From: Pyxicephalus adspersus
Taxonomy: Eukaryota > Chordata > Amphibia > Anura > Pyxicephalidae
Assembly: GCF_032062135.1 (NCBI RefSeq)
Contig: NC_092864.1
Coordinates: 23,890,240 to 23,954,239, forward strand
Direction of reading: 5' to 3'
Length of the DNA: 64,000 nucleotides
The notes under the pieces were generated by a model that ran no database searches, was not told where the DNA came from, and was given only the letters and a program-made list of their open reading frames with translations. A program made the position numbers and the translations under genes. Shown here piece after piece: positions 34,747 through 48,649 of this stretch (position 1 is its first letter; every line of letters begins with the position of its first letter).

Positions 34747-35284
34747 TATGTCTCATTAGAAATCAAAATAAATTAGAATAGGTTTTCTGACCAGTCAGTC
34801 AGCTGTTCCTTCTAACAGTAGCCACCGAAACAGGAGCCTACATAGAAATCAGATTCTTGTCTAAGATGTCCAAAAACATCAAGAGTGGTCGACACTCTTC
34901 TCGTGACTATGGATAACTTACTGCTAAACCATGGAGATTGATCCACAAAGCTTGGAATTGAAACCTTAAAATTAATTTTAAAATAATAAATATCCAGTCA
35001 AAACTTTATTTATCCAATTAAGTAAAAGCTGTATTTGTCTTCATTAGAGACCTTCCCTGACCCTCTCAACACCCTGACCCTCTCTATCTACAGTACGTAG
35101 CAAATAGAAAGCTTCCCAAGTAGACCTCACATGGTTATAAAAACCTAATAGATGTTTTTCCCTATTTTCATCTTATCTAAAAAATTAAGGGGTCTGTTTA
35201 TAAAACAATGAATCTGACATTCTTCAACACTTTTTGGTGGAGTATCATCTAAATCCACATGTTTTCAATCGCAGTGATCTCCAC

Positions 35285-36182
35285 TAGAGAGGCCCGTAGC
35301 CGTAAGAAAGTAGGCGCAGGGCCTTCATGACAGGGTGCTAGGCCTAGCCCAGGGGTGTTAAGGGGTTAAGAAAAAGGTAGTGATGCTAGAGGGGGCTGGG
35401 CTAGTATAGAACGTAGGGTAGGAGGGAATTATTAGGAATAGGAGAAGTTAAAAGGGGCTGGACGAAAGTGAGAGGCCCTTTTTTGAAAGAAAAAAGTTTC
35501 CCACTGTTAGGGATACAAGTTGACAGTTTGGTTCGTTTTAGCGGTTGGGGTCTTGGAAGGCAAGGATGCAGTGCATTGGAAAAGTGGTGGTTTTTGGCAG
35601 GGGGGATCCTCTTTGGTGAGGTCTCCCTCTTTATGGTGAACGGATGATTATGGCTCCTGATGTGGTGCTGGGCAGCTAGGGGCCAAGGTGGAGATGTTGG
35701 AAGAGTTAAAATTCCTGTTGGGTGTGTATTTTACCTTCTGAGACCTGCAGCCTGGTTGTTTGGGTATAAAATTGTAATTGTTATGTATTATTAAAAGGGG
35801 AAATAGGTTGTTGGTGAATTAAGCTATATTCAATGTAATATGTAAGCATTATATAATCCTCATTTAATAATAATCGTAATAATAATGGAGTGTTATGTTA
35901 TGTTAATAAATGCTTATCAAAGTGTAAAATGTAGTTTTATTTGGCATTTATTTAAAAATATTTGGATATTTGTTGGTTAATTATTTGAATGGTTAATTTT
36001 TTTTAATGGTGTTTAAATAAACGGCTGCTTGTCAGCCAATTTAAATCCAAGATTTGTGTTTGGGTATTTATTGGTGGGGGAGTGGTTGGTAAGCAGGTGG
36101 GGGTCGGGGGGAGGTGGAGGTTATGACAATGGTGTTGGTAAAGTATGGACTAGAAGGTCCGAGCTACCCTGGTCATGAATAG
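35285..36182 (+). repeat. G-rich dispersed element, copy 1 (possibly LTR/DIRS-like)
   Basis: A G-rich plus strand of about 0.9 kb contrasts with the AT-rich flanks. Near its end it has AATAAACGGCTGCTTGTCAGCC, then TTTGTGTTTGGGTATTTATTGG, then GAGCTACCCTGGTCATGAAT. The same ordered phrases (AATAAAGTGGCTGATACAGCC, CTTGTGTTT, TAGCTACCTGGGTCATGAAT) occur at 49500-49617. No coding frame is recognisable. The stem-forming GGCTG..CAGCC and the terminal GGTCATGAAT recall DIRS-type ends, but this is a guess. Confidence 0.5.
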
Positions 36183-36246
36183 TGAATATGAGACTCACTG
36201 CTTTATTATTAGACCTACAGGAAAATTGCTTTCATTTATATTATAA

Positions 36247-36566
36247 GACCCCTTTCAGACTTGAGGTTGTAAATTGCAGCTTTTGGCAACCCCCCGCTAC
36301 TATTCTGTTCATCATGCGATTGATTGAGGTTGCATGCCACTGAGGTTGAGGTACAGTTCTTCCTCTAAAAGAGGAAAAACAACCACAAACCAGAATACAT
36401 TCAAATTTGTTGCATTCAAGAATCTAACCAAAATGTACTGCAACTACATGCAAAGGGGTGCACACAATGGTTCCTAATAGCTCTCATTCAGTTGAATGGG
36501 AGCAGTTGGGGGTAGAGTTCAGCCTTCAGTAAAATTCTGTGATCAGTGGCAAGTCTGAAAAGCCCT
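36247..36566. mobile_element. MITE family C, copy 1
   Basis: The left CCCTTTCAGACTTGAGG and right CAAGTCTGAAAAGCCC are inverted termini. The interior includes GAGGTTGTAAATTGCAGC and a region matching 50150-50440 (TCTAAAAGAGGAAAAACAACCAC compared with CTCAAAAAGGAAAACCAACAAC). No coding capacity. Confidence 0.6.
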
Positions 36567-39500
36567 AACCGTGCAAAGTGAAGTAACACATTAAAAACCA
36601 TTTATTGTAAGCATTCAGGGCTTTTTTTTGTTTGAATTATGCACTTTTTATGCATTTTACATTTTCCTATTGCTTTTTGCACTCTACGTTGTTGCAAAGG
36701 CCAAATTTTTTATGATTAAAGAGGAGGAAAGTCAAAGAACATATATCTACATTTGGCCATCAACACATTCACTTGATACTTTGGCTGCTCTTTCAAGTCA
36801 CTAATTTATCACCTATGTGCACAGAGGTCATAGCTGACGTCAATCCTGCAATACTGGGAAAACGCATCCCTCTTTTTTTTATAGTGGCCTTTTCATGCAG
36901 TATATCTGGAACACACACAGGACCTGCAGCAAACAAGAGCATGGCAACTGCAAGGTAATTGAGAGGCAGCTACAAAGCAAGTCCAAGTTAACAAAGCTTT
37001 AGGGGTCCATTAACAAGATTGAGCTTTGCTAACCAGCCTATTTAAAATAACATTATCCAGGGATGAGACAAATTACTCTTGAGTTTACACTGTGATAAGA
37101 ATTTCCTGAATGGCAATTAACAATGAAAAATTATTTCGCCAAGTTGTGCACACTGTAACAACTGTAAGCAGGTGGTAAAATATGAAATTAGACAAATGGA
37201 GATATATCATTTAAGGATAGCTTGTTAAAAGTAGATTTATTGAAGGGCATTGCAAAAAGTATACTTCCAGTTTGTGTGAAACACTCTGACTCCCAAAACC
37301 ACACTGACTGATCTACGAGGGGAATCAATCACAGTTGCTGCATACTTTTTGGTGCACAAACTTATACAGATAAGTGATTAGAGAATTTGTCAATTTTCAG
37401 TCCCCTTACATTAGAACCCCTTAATTAAAAAGCACCCAGATTAAAAATGGCCAAAGCAGCTTTTTATTTACCAACCATCAAACAGTCACAATAACCATTA
37501 CCATATTAAAGAGCGGAATTGGAGGGGTCTTTGGTATCCACTAGCCTAAAGACGCTTGACTAAATTTTCTTTTTTATACCCAGCCGTGTTTCACCGGCTC
37601 AAGGACAGCTACAACTGCCAGCTTTTTCCCATCAGTTCCCCTCATCACCTGACCCATCCATAGTAAAACCCTTAAGTTTGTTTTATCTGTATCAGGGACT
37701 GATTCCTCCATGAGTCATGCAGCCTCTCTATTTATTACAAGCCTCAATGCCTGTTTGTTTTCTCTAGATCTATAGAAGGGGATAATGGATAAGAATTTTT
37801 AAGCAGGTGCTTAGACTGGCAGGAGGTTTGAAAAATATCAATATTTGTTGATGGGGGAAGTTAATGCATTTGTGTCCAAGGACTAACTTAAGGTTATCCC
37901 TACTTAATGCAGGTTTTAGTACACATCAGTTATTATATGATCATTTTGTTTCATAGCTGCTTGAAAATGATGCATTATATTTATTCCTGACCGGCTACCT
38001 TGTCTGGAGTATTGTCACTATATCAAAAGTAGAACAAAAATTACAACTACCGTAGTTGTAATTTAAAGCATTAAAACTTGATCAAGTATCTATCCCAACC
38101 TATGGTTTGATAGTTAAGGTGCCCTATCACAATGGTAAGACCACCTCTGTGTTATCCACCTTACCAGTAAGCTCTCTGTGTTGGATCAACACCATTCTGC
38201 ATTACAACACATGTACTATCCTTATTCCTGAAAGCTCAAGTTCTGCTCTACAGGGGTCTTCAGAAAGTTAATAATAAATGTAGGCTTCCAGCAAACATAT
38301 AAATGCACAGATTAAACACTTCAAAGTCAGCGGTATTACTTGCCAAAAACTTTGCAATTCTGCCCTTTCAGTTATGAAAATTGCACAGTTCTGGCAACAG
38401 CACAAATATGAGAATAAAACCTTTCCGTATGTTGCAATTACATTAGCAATAGTACCCTGCCACAGCTTGCTGGATGGACAGTAAGGAACCAGCAGCAAAC
38501 TGATGAAGTCCTCTATCTTCTCCTTATGCTCTCTCCTCCTGCCATCTTGTTCCGATTACTTGTGCGTGACCTGGTTGACCTTCAGTACTGCTTACCCGCT
38601 TTTCCCAGTCTTTGTGCTACTGTACAGTGCAATAAAAGCATGAAATCACCATAGTTTCTTTTAACTAAAATGATCTTAATGGTTCTTTAATACAAAGAGA
38701 TCTAAATCCTTCTGTGTATTTTGTATCTACCCACAGTTTTTCTTTCAATGTATAATGCCCTCAGTAAATGTTCCTTTGCAGTATGAAATCTTTTCCTAGT
38801 CTCTGTGAATGGCTGGTCCGAAATGTACTGGACTGCTGGTATATGACAGTTATTTTTCCTTTACTATAAAAGAAAAAAACATTCTGTGACCTTCATGGGC
38901 TAAAATGTGAAGAAATAAGTTTGATCATGTAAATAAATGTTTGTGCTTTGTTTGTACTCCGACCTTTTAATATGAAGTCTGCTGTTTACATTCTGTGACC
39001 TTTCCATATGTGTTTGAACAAGCAATATTAATCATGCAGCTACTGAGTGCCGGGCACTATGTATCCACTCGGTTTCATGTCTTGCTGTAAATTGGTATTA
39101 AATCTTTGTTAGAGTCAAAATGAAAAGTTATATCCACCTCAATGTATGTGTTACAATTGCCAGGTGTGTATTAAAGGTGAGAATCGTGTTTTGGCCTAGG
39201 TATATCTGTCACAGCCTAGTCTTCTGTCCTGTGCTGGAGTATGCTATTGAGCTAAGCACATGAGTTAGATTTCTGTCTCTGGAAATGATCTTTTGTGATC
39301 ATTTCCAGTGATAGAAGAACAAGCAAGCATTGTACACACAGCACTGTTGTGCTTTATGGAGAGAGGAAATGGGAGAACAACCAAGTGGCACCCCACTGTT
39401 CTCTCCTCTAATAGAAAAATATAATGGTCATTCTCCATTCATTGATCCCCCCGGAAAGTTCAGTGAACATTTTCGGGAGATAGCTAAATGCATGCTACTT

Positions 39501-39891
39501 TTTTGCCCCAGATGATAACGATTGCCCATCCCTGGTATGCATATATACCCTTACTTTTTTTTCATCATGTAAAAGAGACCGCCACCAATTTGCATAATAT
39601 TGAAAATTTGATGATAGGTTTGCTTTAAAAAAAAATCTGCAGCACTCCCTCCACCCAGGCTGCAAGTTTGACATAATAGCCAGGTCATGTGACCTGATTT
39701 TGGATTGTTTCACGGCGCTTCTCACATTTATTTTTATTGGCAAATATAATTGGGTTTCTCTGCTGAACTATGTCTTTATATTAGTGCTTTGTCCCCCACT
39801 TGCAGTTGTGCTAGTTGTAGGCTTTCTTTTTAGAAATTCTGCATGTATTTTTAAATAGGATGTAATCAATGAACCTTGTAATTATCTTTAA
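36567..39891. other. No gene seen; possible regulatory DNA and one perfect palindrome
   Basis: A perfect CRE-like TGACGTCA lies at 36835-36842 in a unique-looking stretch (36750-37110). A 13-nt-arm palindrome with a single central base is at 38038-38064. Otherwise nothing was recognised. Confidence 0.4.
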
Positions 39892-39987
39892 TTTCAAAGT
39901 GGAACTATAGTATCGCCTTGTCCCCTCTGCAGTAAAGGATCTACTTGGTTGAATTTTTTTAAATTTTTTGGTTTAGTTCCACGTTAA
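39892..39987. mobile_element. Short MITE with GTTTAGTTCCAC terminus
   Basis: Left TTTCAAAGTGGAACTATAG and right GGTTTAGTTCCACGTTAA are inverted relatives. Same terminus class as 2231-2649 and 5756-6194; the left TTAA has mutated. Confidence 0.5.
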
Positions 39988-41251
39988 AAAATATAAAGGT
40001 GGTGTGCAATATTTAAAAAATATATTTTAAAAATTAAAGTTATAAAGTAAAACAAAATAAACAATAAAAGAATGTTTGACCGAAAACTCAGTTAACTTTT
40101 GGTGTGATTTTTTATTATCACCACGTCAGTTCAATATATCAAGCACTCTTACAGATCCCACATTTACAAAGTGGATTAGTGTGAGGCATGCAGACTGCGG
40201 TGGGAATAGAAGCTTTGCAATTAAGCTATGATATATATTATTGTGCTGGACTTCCAGACATTACATCTGTTTCCTGTTGTGAACACCACAAATGACAAAC
40301 GTGCACTGACAAGAAGAAAACAACAATTATCCAGTATTGTGGTCAGTAATGCATATGTTACTTCACTTGACAGTGAATTTCTTGACTGAACAGTTTCATA
40401 TTTTCTTTTACATTATTTTATTATATATTTAAAAAGAAAAAAACAACGTACAGGACTGTATAGCAATTACAGATGGTTACAATAAATAATGAAAACAACA
40501 CTGTTCATGAAAAAGAACTGATATAAAACACAAAAAATAAACTAAGGTGGTTTGAGCAAAACATGTCCCCAAAGTCACTTCATGGCTCAATGAGAAATAC
40601 AAGGTAATAAGCTCCTGAGAGACATGGAACTACAGGACTTTGTAAGGGATAAGAAAAAATAAAGAAATGGATAGATAAATAAATAAAAAGGAGCTATAAA
40701 GGGAGGAAATTGGGGTCAGTGAAATAAAGGGAAGACTGGGGTTATGGGGGGTGGATGCTACTCTTGCCAGCCCTCGGCCCTTTCCCCAGGACTCCTGCTC
40801 AGGGTCTGTCTCATAAGTGCTCCTAAATTCTTAACAAAGCACCTATTTAAAAAAAAATGTATAACGAATTAGGACCAACACTGTAAGCATCTCATGCTAA
40901 ATCTCACTATATTTAGCTTGGCAGCATCAAAAGTATGTTGGAGCCCATAATTTAAGTCCATGTGTGTATATAAGATTGCGCTGGAATAAAGCAGCAAAAA
41001 ATGTTATCATTTTCAGAGTGGGTGAGCAAATATGCCTAGAAGGAATTTCATCCTCATCCTAATTTATGTTACCCTACTCAGATGAGCAGACCACAAGTTA
41101 CGTTGCATGTAGTTGCAGCATGATCTGTGCGCAGTTTTCAGATATTAGGGTGTCAGTACTGCTATAATGATCTACAATAGCAAATCAGCCCTGGTGAAGT
41201 GGATAATGTTGAACTCATGAAGCGTGTTAGCTATTTTCTAACAAAGCGGAA
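39988..41251. other. No gene seen; A-rich tract then L1 approach
   Basis: An A/AATAA-rich stretch at 40380-40720 may be a decayed minus-strand LINE or SINE tail; not confirmed. Confidence 0.35.
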
Positions 41252-41890
41252 TTGTACATTTTAAACATTTTAGCTTGTGTGTTGACCAGCGAGGAAAGTC
41301 TCAAAAGGAAGTTAAAGCCAGTCAAGCACTTGGCTATGGACAGAACCAGCAGCAAACAGCAGCCTTTAAAGTTCAAGACACTTTCCCAATATTCTGGGGG
41401 TACACCCGGATATGTTGAGAGATGGGAAAGAGAGATACAGTTATCTTTCTCAGACAAACAAAGAGAACAATTACTTTACGTTGGCCATAAGGCGTCTATT
41501 AGTAGCCACTACCAAGAAACTAATTTCAAAATTCATACGAGATGGTACAGAACGCTGGTTGTCCTGGCTAAAATGTACCCTGCTGTTAGCTCTCTTTGCT
41601 GGCGCTGTCAAAGTGCCCAAGGAACACTATTGCATATATTTTGGAACTGCCCGCTCCTGCAATCATTTTGGGGAAAGGTATCAGATTCTGTTAAAACACT
41701 GACAGATGTGTCTATTGGGGATAAGCCGGAGCTCCACCATGTCCAGAAAGACATATAATGCATCACTTCTACGTCACCTTCTGAATGCTGCAAAAAGCTG
41801 TCATCTGTATGTTTCAATTATGTTATTCAATTTTCTGTAATGTTTACTGTTGGTTTCTTGGATGTCAAAGTTAAAAATAAAGTTTTAAAA
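41252..41890 (+). mobile_element. LINE-1-type ORF2 C-terminus and 3' end
   Basis: The frame 41252-41758 contains WEREIQLSFSD, ETNFKIHTRWYRTL, then SLCWRCQSAQGTLLHIFWNCPLL. The C-W-RC...HIFW-C zinc-knuckle-like block marks the C-terminus of L1/Tx1 ORF2 downstream of reverse transcriptase. After a frameshift near 41758, LLRHLLNAAKSC follows in another frame, also typical. AATAAA at 41876-41881 and an A/T-rich end close the element. The 5' part, including reverse transcriptase, is absent: a 5'-truncated dead insertion. Confidence 0.85.
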
Positions 41891-44800
41891 TTCAAGGCAA
41901 ATTTTATAAACTCCGAATCAATATCTGAACGCTTCAATATTCTTTAACTAGATCCCTACATAAAAAAGTGTGCCAGAGCAAGAGCAATCATTTGCAGCCA
42001 GTGTAGCGTACATGCCTGTAAACTAAAAGGACAGAATTTAGATGTAAAATATAAGAATTATAGATGGAAACACTATTAGAGTTTAGATCTAATTTATTAA
42101 GTGGCACACTCAAACATTGTATATAGGTATATAATTTCCAACAGTGATAAATTATATTTTTATTCTATAAATTTCATTCAAGCTATAATGGTAATAGGTC
42201 GTACATAGAAAAATGGCCTGCACAATAACTGAAACCGGTGGAAACTAATTCTGTATTAAAAGGGTTTTCATTTAGACTAAGTCTATCCATCACATTTCCC
42301 TACATACAAGGTCAAATCAGATTTACAGGAAAGGTTTTATACATTAGAGCCAGCATGGCCTGCTACAGTGATTTTTCATATCCCGGGCAGTTAATTATTT
42401 CACATGTTAATCAATTTTCCTACCAGCAGAGCATGCAAAGCCAAAAGACACTGAACTTGTGACAACCGAGGGTAGGCCTTAACTCACTTTCATGCTTTTC
42501 TAAAGCAAAGGCCTTTCTGAATTAATTATGAACACAATATGCAGAGTTTGGGTAGTATATTTGTAAAACCAGTGGGAAGAGCAGCATGGTATGCTAATCT
42601 AGACAATGATGTATATAATATATAGACGCTTCAGTTCTTTCAATCCAATTCATTTACCATAGAAATATACCAGGCCAGGTGTCTGCATCATCTAGATTCG
42701 AAACCTTGAGAATGCTCAAGATGATATCAAGCAGTTTTGACAGCAACAAAAGAATAATAGTTTCTCCCGTCTCATTTTTTTATTGTGATAAAGCATTACA
42801 TTATTTTTCAAAATATGACATTATTCAAAATGGAATGTGCTAGCTCACTGACTAAATTGTATGCAAAACACAAACATTTTATAAGAATATGATTACAAAA
42901 TCACAGTGATATAAATGGAATGGAATCAAGATTACCAAGTACCAATCCTGAACACAGTGGTGCACAATAAATTGAAGGGGAGGGTGGACCACAATAACTG
43001 CAACTTAAGCAATTTGGGAATATGGAGATAATAAATATGAAAATAATTATTTAAATTATGTAAAAATGTGCAACCGTTTAAAATTTTTATTTGTCTTTGT
43101 TATTGCCAAAATAACTCACCGTTCTCTAGGTTAAAAGCAGAACCCTAAACATTGTGCACAAGTAAAAATTCTATTTATAGTTAAATATTGGGTTAAGGGT
43201 AAAGTCATCCCAAAATGTAATGTATGTTATCTGGAGGGATTTTTATTTATCCAGGTCATTGTATAGCAAGTAGTAGTTAGCCAAATTATTTCCCACTGGG
43301 GAAATAAACATATCCCATAGTTAATGTAATATTTTATTATTTGTTTCCAAACTGCTAAAACGTTTTGAAGTTTTTAATTTAAATTCAATATTTGTGATAT
43401 TGTTATGTGAAATGGTGACAAAATTAGTAATTTTGTAAATTTGGAGAGTCACCCTGTGCCCTGGTGGCAATTTTTCAAATTTCTTGCTTGATAAGAAAGC
43501 CAATTTTTTTTTCTCTTTTTCTTAATTATGAGCCTTATGTTGCTTTCCCTTCCAATGGCTGGATCTTTATCCCAAATACTTTGAAATGAGAAAGAAATAC
43601 AGAATGACAAGAACAGAATTGAATACCTAAAAACCTGGGTATTGGTAGTTTATCATTCAACTAAAGCTAAAACCCTCCACATATCTTCCCTCAGCTTTGC
43701 TGCAATTTTATAACCAAAGATATCTCTGTATATTTCTGTGAGCCATCAGAACAAATGAACCTCATGAATCTGGTTTTTGCCTTGTATGACCCAAACCACC
43801 TCTGCAGTCTGAACCTAGTTCACCAGAGTCACCTACTTTGGTCGGCATGATCTAAACTCCATTACTGGGGTATGAATGTCACCCAGTAGGTTATAAATCA
43901 ATAAAAACAATTGAATAAAAGCACTATATAGATGATTAATGTTTGTATACACTCGTTTATCTGTATACAGAACCTCAGAAATTGGTATGAAATAATTGGA
44001 ATGGCTGAAATATGTGAAAACTATAAGCTCCACGAACCTGACAGCGGGAAATATATACTTGCAATATAAGCTGAACTTTAAGGCACACTAGATATGTGAC
44101 AATGGGTTCTAAATGAGCAAGGTCCATTGAAATAAATCAGGTAGCTGGGAGGAAATATGAAGAAAAACTAATCAATTTATGTGACACATGGACCACAGGT
44201 TGAGAAAGGTTATAAACACCACCCACATATAAATTAAAATAGTTCAGGAGTCCATCTCGGCTATTTGCAGTCCATTACCGTAATGGTCAATTTATAATCA
44301 TTTATAGGTCAATTTCCTGGACATTCTTTCACACAGATGAGTAATAGAAAACCCCTTGTGAATGTTTTATATTTGCTCCGTGTGCTGCTCGGTTGCAGTG
44401 CTTAGACAAGCACACTATTTAGACATTTAGTAAACCCTCCACTAAAAATAAATGTTTTAATATTCTAAGTGTTTTATTACATATATCCTTAAAAATAGAA
44501 GGGGGTTATCTAAGTACACTCTTCTTGCTTTAAGTCTCGTTATTTAGGTCAATATCTTAGTACCAAATATCCCAAAACATGTTTCAGTTTTCAAAATCTG
44601 CACAGCTAGTAATCCATGAAATGCCAGAATCAGCACAAACATCAACAACAAGACTTCTACAAATTGGCAATTTTCCCCCCTCAGCTAGGAGCTTCTGAGA
44701 GTAGATATATTAAAGCAGATTCGGGGCATCCAGCAAGGTCACTGTGACCAAACTAAATTGGCTCACTGGTCAGAATGAAATGTATCAGTTGAAATGTATT

Positions 44801-46461
44801 AACCTTCTCACTCCAAAAAGCCCTTTAATGTTAGAGGGGCAGTAAGTAAAACATCAAGACTTTCTTTTGCTTCTTTGATGCACTTTGTATACTTCTAGAG
44901 TTTTGACTTTACATAGTATCACTTTAATAAAAAACCCAATTTATTAGAGTGAATGAGGTCTTTAGATATATAGTTGGGAACATTTTTTTAATATTACATG
45001 ATGAGCAATTTTGCCAGATTTGTTGATGGTTAAAAGTAATATGAAAAGGATGAAATGTCACAGAGTCTCGGCACATTGTCTGTGCTTCATAATACAACAT
45101 AATAATTTAGAAAGAACATACGGTAGGAAAGAAAGTTTCTGTTATGAAAGTACAGTCTATAAAGTGAACTGTCACTTCTCTTAAGAAACAAAAAATGGCT
45201 TGAAAAAAAATCCAATGCAAATACTTTCCTATTCCCCACGGTAGGAGATCAGAAGTTTGATACACCCAAAAATGTTGAATTTTGAAAAGGTATTGAGTAA
45301 GTGAAAATCAGCAATGGAGAGAGTGGTATACCTAATTCTGAAGTGTTTTCATTTATATGCTGACCTGTATTTTATAATTTAGTGACAAGGTCACTTTAAA
45401 CAAGAACTAAGGTAAGAATATAAAAATACAAGTTTAATACGTTTAGCACATGGAAAATGTTTGACTTGTTAAAGGATTTGCCAGGATCCACTCACCAGTG
45501 CAAGACAGCATAGCCAGATTGCTCAAATATCTTCAATATAGGTAAGGATAAATTGGTTTATCAATGACAATTCTCAGGTTGTAATTAAAAATAAAATGAG
45601 CAAAAGCACATACATAACATCAAAATTTTGTTCTCTCCTGAGTTAATTTGGGATGAATGATTTTGGCATGTTGGTGGATGAAGCATAGCACATTGGTAAG
45701 CATTGTTGGACAATGCATTATTTTATTGTAGTAGGGTACATCTTATTTCAATAAATATTCCCTCTCATTAGAAGTAATGTACACTGATCTCTGGGAGGGG
45801 GGCATGAGGTATAGAGGAAGGTGATCACAGACCACTAGAAAAAGGTAAAGTACGGGAGTCTATTACGGCCAAAAAGATAAAAAATTCCAGAAAATTGGCT
45901 GCATTTTAGGATGAAAATGATAAAAGGCAAAATGGCAATAAAATGAATGTATAATGGAAGCTGATCATTGCAAGTGGTGAAAGGTAGAGGCAACTGACTG
46001 CTTACTGTGGAACATTGAAAGAGGCAGAATAGAGCAGTGGAAGACCAGGAAGGAAAAAGAAAATTATGGAATCAGTTGATTGACAATGGATGGGGATAAC
46101 TGAGCATTATCTAATAATGTGATGTTGGGAGAATAGGTGGAGTTGATCATGGTTGATGGGCCAAGGGGAAGATGAATGTGACCGGGGAAAGGACAGGCAA
46201 AGCAAAAAAGAAGCACAATGGGAACTGTTTAACACTGGGGCTGGCAGGGAACGAAGCAGTTCATTGTGTTCCACTAAAGGAAAATAGTAATAGTAATAGT
46301 AATAGAAAATAGTACTGGCGGGTGTGTGTCAAGTATGAAATGTCATGTCTCCCTCCTTTGAGCAGAATATCTTTAACCTTTAACAAAAAATTGAAACTTG
46401 CCATATATAGCAAGAATGTAGCTTGGGCTTTGGGTTGAGATCTGCTAATAGGAAAACATTA
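41891..46461. other. No gene seen; a (TAGTAA)n microsatellite
   Basis: AT-rich DNA. The stretch 42230-42560 looks unique, with homeobox-type TTAATTA motifs. A trinucleotide-based run lies at 46283-46305. Confidence 0.4.
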
Positions 46462-46600
46462 GGCCCGATTTATTAAAGCCCTCAAAAACTGGAGATGACA
46501 GACTATCATGGGAAAACACAGGTGATCCAGCAAATCTGGAATGGATTTTTAAAAAAATAATTTGCTATTATTTGGCAAATGTTTTCAATCCTGGATCAGA
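46462..46600. mobile_element. Palindromic MITE family A, copy 6 (left half only)
   Basis: The left end AGGCCCGATTTATTAAAGC and centre TTGGCAAATGTTTTCAATCCTGG are present; sequence diverges after GATCAGAT, so the right arm is missing. Confidence 0.8.
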
Positions 46601-47390
46601 TGGCAGGTCTGAGTAGGTGCCAACTGAAAACTGAAAGATAAAGATTCCAACATACAGTTGAGGGAGAGGGTAAGGGGCTGAAATAAAGAGTGCAATAAAA
46701 ACAGTGTGGAGGAAGAAATAAGGTTATGTTATTGAGCATAATTCATTAAATAAAGTAAGAAAATACATGCAGAACATTACACATTTTTTTTTTCATTTTA
46801 CAGCTTCTCTGAGATTGAGTTTAATCAATCATTTCTGTCATTTTAACCTAAAGGTGCAAATAATCCAGCAAACTATTTTTAAAATAAATATATTCGGCAA
46901 AAGTAAGTAGATTTCCTAGCTTTTTCAGTAACAGGTCATTTACACAAAACCAAACCTGGCATGGTGCATCATGTTCAATTGGGGAAGCTGAAGAAGGAAA
47001 TTTTCTCTGGTTGGCACAATTATTTTTAGTTGCAGTTTGCATATGCATTTTCTTGCTTTTCTTTTCAACCACCTTTTAAAATTACCTGCTGTTTCCTCCC
47101 TTCCTGCTCATATTCACCTTTTTTCTCTAACAATAACATTTATTGAAAAATCTGCAACTCATATTCACTTATTTTCCCACACATGAGGCTTTAGTAAGTA
47201 AAATGACAATAGTGGAAGTATAAAAGACAGGAGAAGAACAAATAACTAAAATAGGAAATTGGCTGTGACATTGTGTTTTTCAGATGACTTGTTTCTAAAT
47301 TATTGAGTTTTAAAGCAAGAAACACTTTAATTAGTCAATGGGATATAGTGCATTGTAATCCAGGGTTTTCTGAATACTATAAATCCATAG
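46601..47390. other. No gene seen
   Basis: AT-rich, nothing recognised. Confidence 0.4.
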
Positions 47391-47632
47391 CTAGATTGTA
47401 AATTCTTTAGGGCAGGGTCCTCTTCTCCTCCTGTGTCACTATCTATGTCTGTTTGTCATTTGCAACCCCTATTTAATGTACAGCACTGCGTAATATGTGG
47501 CGCTATATAAATCCTGTTCATAATATTAATAAAAGGGACCTATTGATAAAACTCATGCACTGTTTATTTTTATTATTATTAATAATATTAATACTAATAT
47601 TTATTATTATTATTTTAATAATAATGGCATAT
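47391..47632 (+). mobile_element. SINE-related tail with (ATT)n expansion
   Basis: TAGATTGTAAATTCTTTAGGGCAGGGTCCTC-type sequence leads to GTACAGCACTGCGTAATATG and GGCGCTATATAAATCC, the terminal phrase shared with the SINE at 55725-56043. A (TTA/ATT) microsatellite follows (47566-47632), as is usual for the tail of this family. No tRNA-like head. Confidence 0.7.
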
Positions 47633-47854
47633 TTTGTTGAAATGTTCTTTATTCACATTTCTCAACCCAGTGATGAACCTAAAGTATTTAACACCTATGA
47701 TAGATAATTTTTACCACATTTCATTGGTTAATGTAGTGCTAGTGTAGTGCTTTCTTTGGTGTACTTTGGTGGTAGTTGACAAAAGCTTCCTTACTTTGTC
47801 TGCAAGTGTTGGAGTAAAACCTGTGCTTCACTTTGGTGATAAATGGTGCAGTAC

Positions 47855-47960
47855 ACATTTTGATTTGTGGTCAGTGGAAAAATGCCCCCAAAATTCCAGG
47901 TGAAGGGAAAGAATACCCCTCTACATGAGTGGAGAAAAATGCCCCTATACAACAGCTGAA
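47855..47960. repeat. Decayed dispersed repeat, partner of 10735-11060
   Basis: TTGTGGTCAGTGGAAAAATGCC matches the repeat near 10880. Partial copy. Confidence 0.4.
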
Positions 47961-48649
47961 AAGTATAAACTGTTATGTTAGGTATCGCCCACCTCCTTCT
48001 CATTAACACATCACATTTATTTATGCTATTATGATTAAAGGATAAATGTTGTATGTAGAGGTGCCACTTTTAATTTATATTCCATGAATTTTGCCATGCT
48101 CATACAAACAGCAATTATGACATCACATTTATGTAATTGCTTTCTCCCTAAAGCTGTTTCATCAAAAGAACTTACACAGAAGGAAGAAAGGACAGTATCC
48201 TTTTTTGACGTGTTGCGCAACAACTAAGGATCTTCTTCAGGAATGAGAGTATTGAATACATTGTACAATCTGTTGACAGAAGATGATGGTTGCCAAAAGA
48301 GCACCGAGCCTCCACAAAAGGTTAAGAGCATTCATCACCAGGCTGTCCCACTGGATCTCAACATTCTGAGATGTAAAAATAAAGCCATTTATCACATCAG
48401 GATAATATTGAAAGTAGGACATAGGCAGGAGAGGCCATAAAAAAACTTTCAAATGGAGATTCAATGAAGATAAAAAGGGATGAAAAGTTTTCTCTGAAGT
48501 AGCAATGAAGTCCAAAGAAGAATAATCCACACAAATGAAGCTAGAGAGGCAACAATTGAGCCCCAAAAGGTGCAATAGTCTTTAAAAGGTGCAGTAATCT
48601 GCACAAGAAAACAGGAGCTCTAATCCAGAAGAGGGGAACCAAATGAGCC

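Noticed and set aside
40380..40860. Possible minus-strand LINE 3' end
   Set aside because: A-rich sequence alone; no coding trace or matching family in the window.
48237..48575. 112-codon minus-strand frame
   Set aside because: No recognisable protein; overlapping plus-strand frames of similar quality exist.
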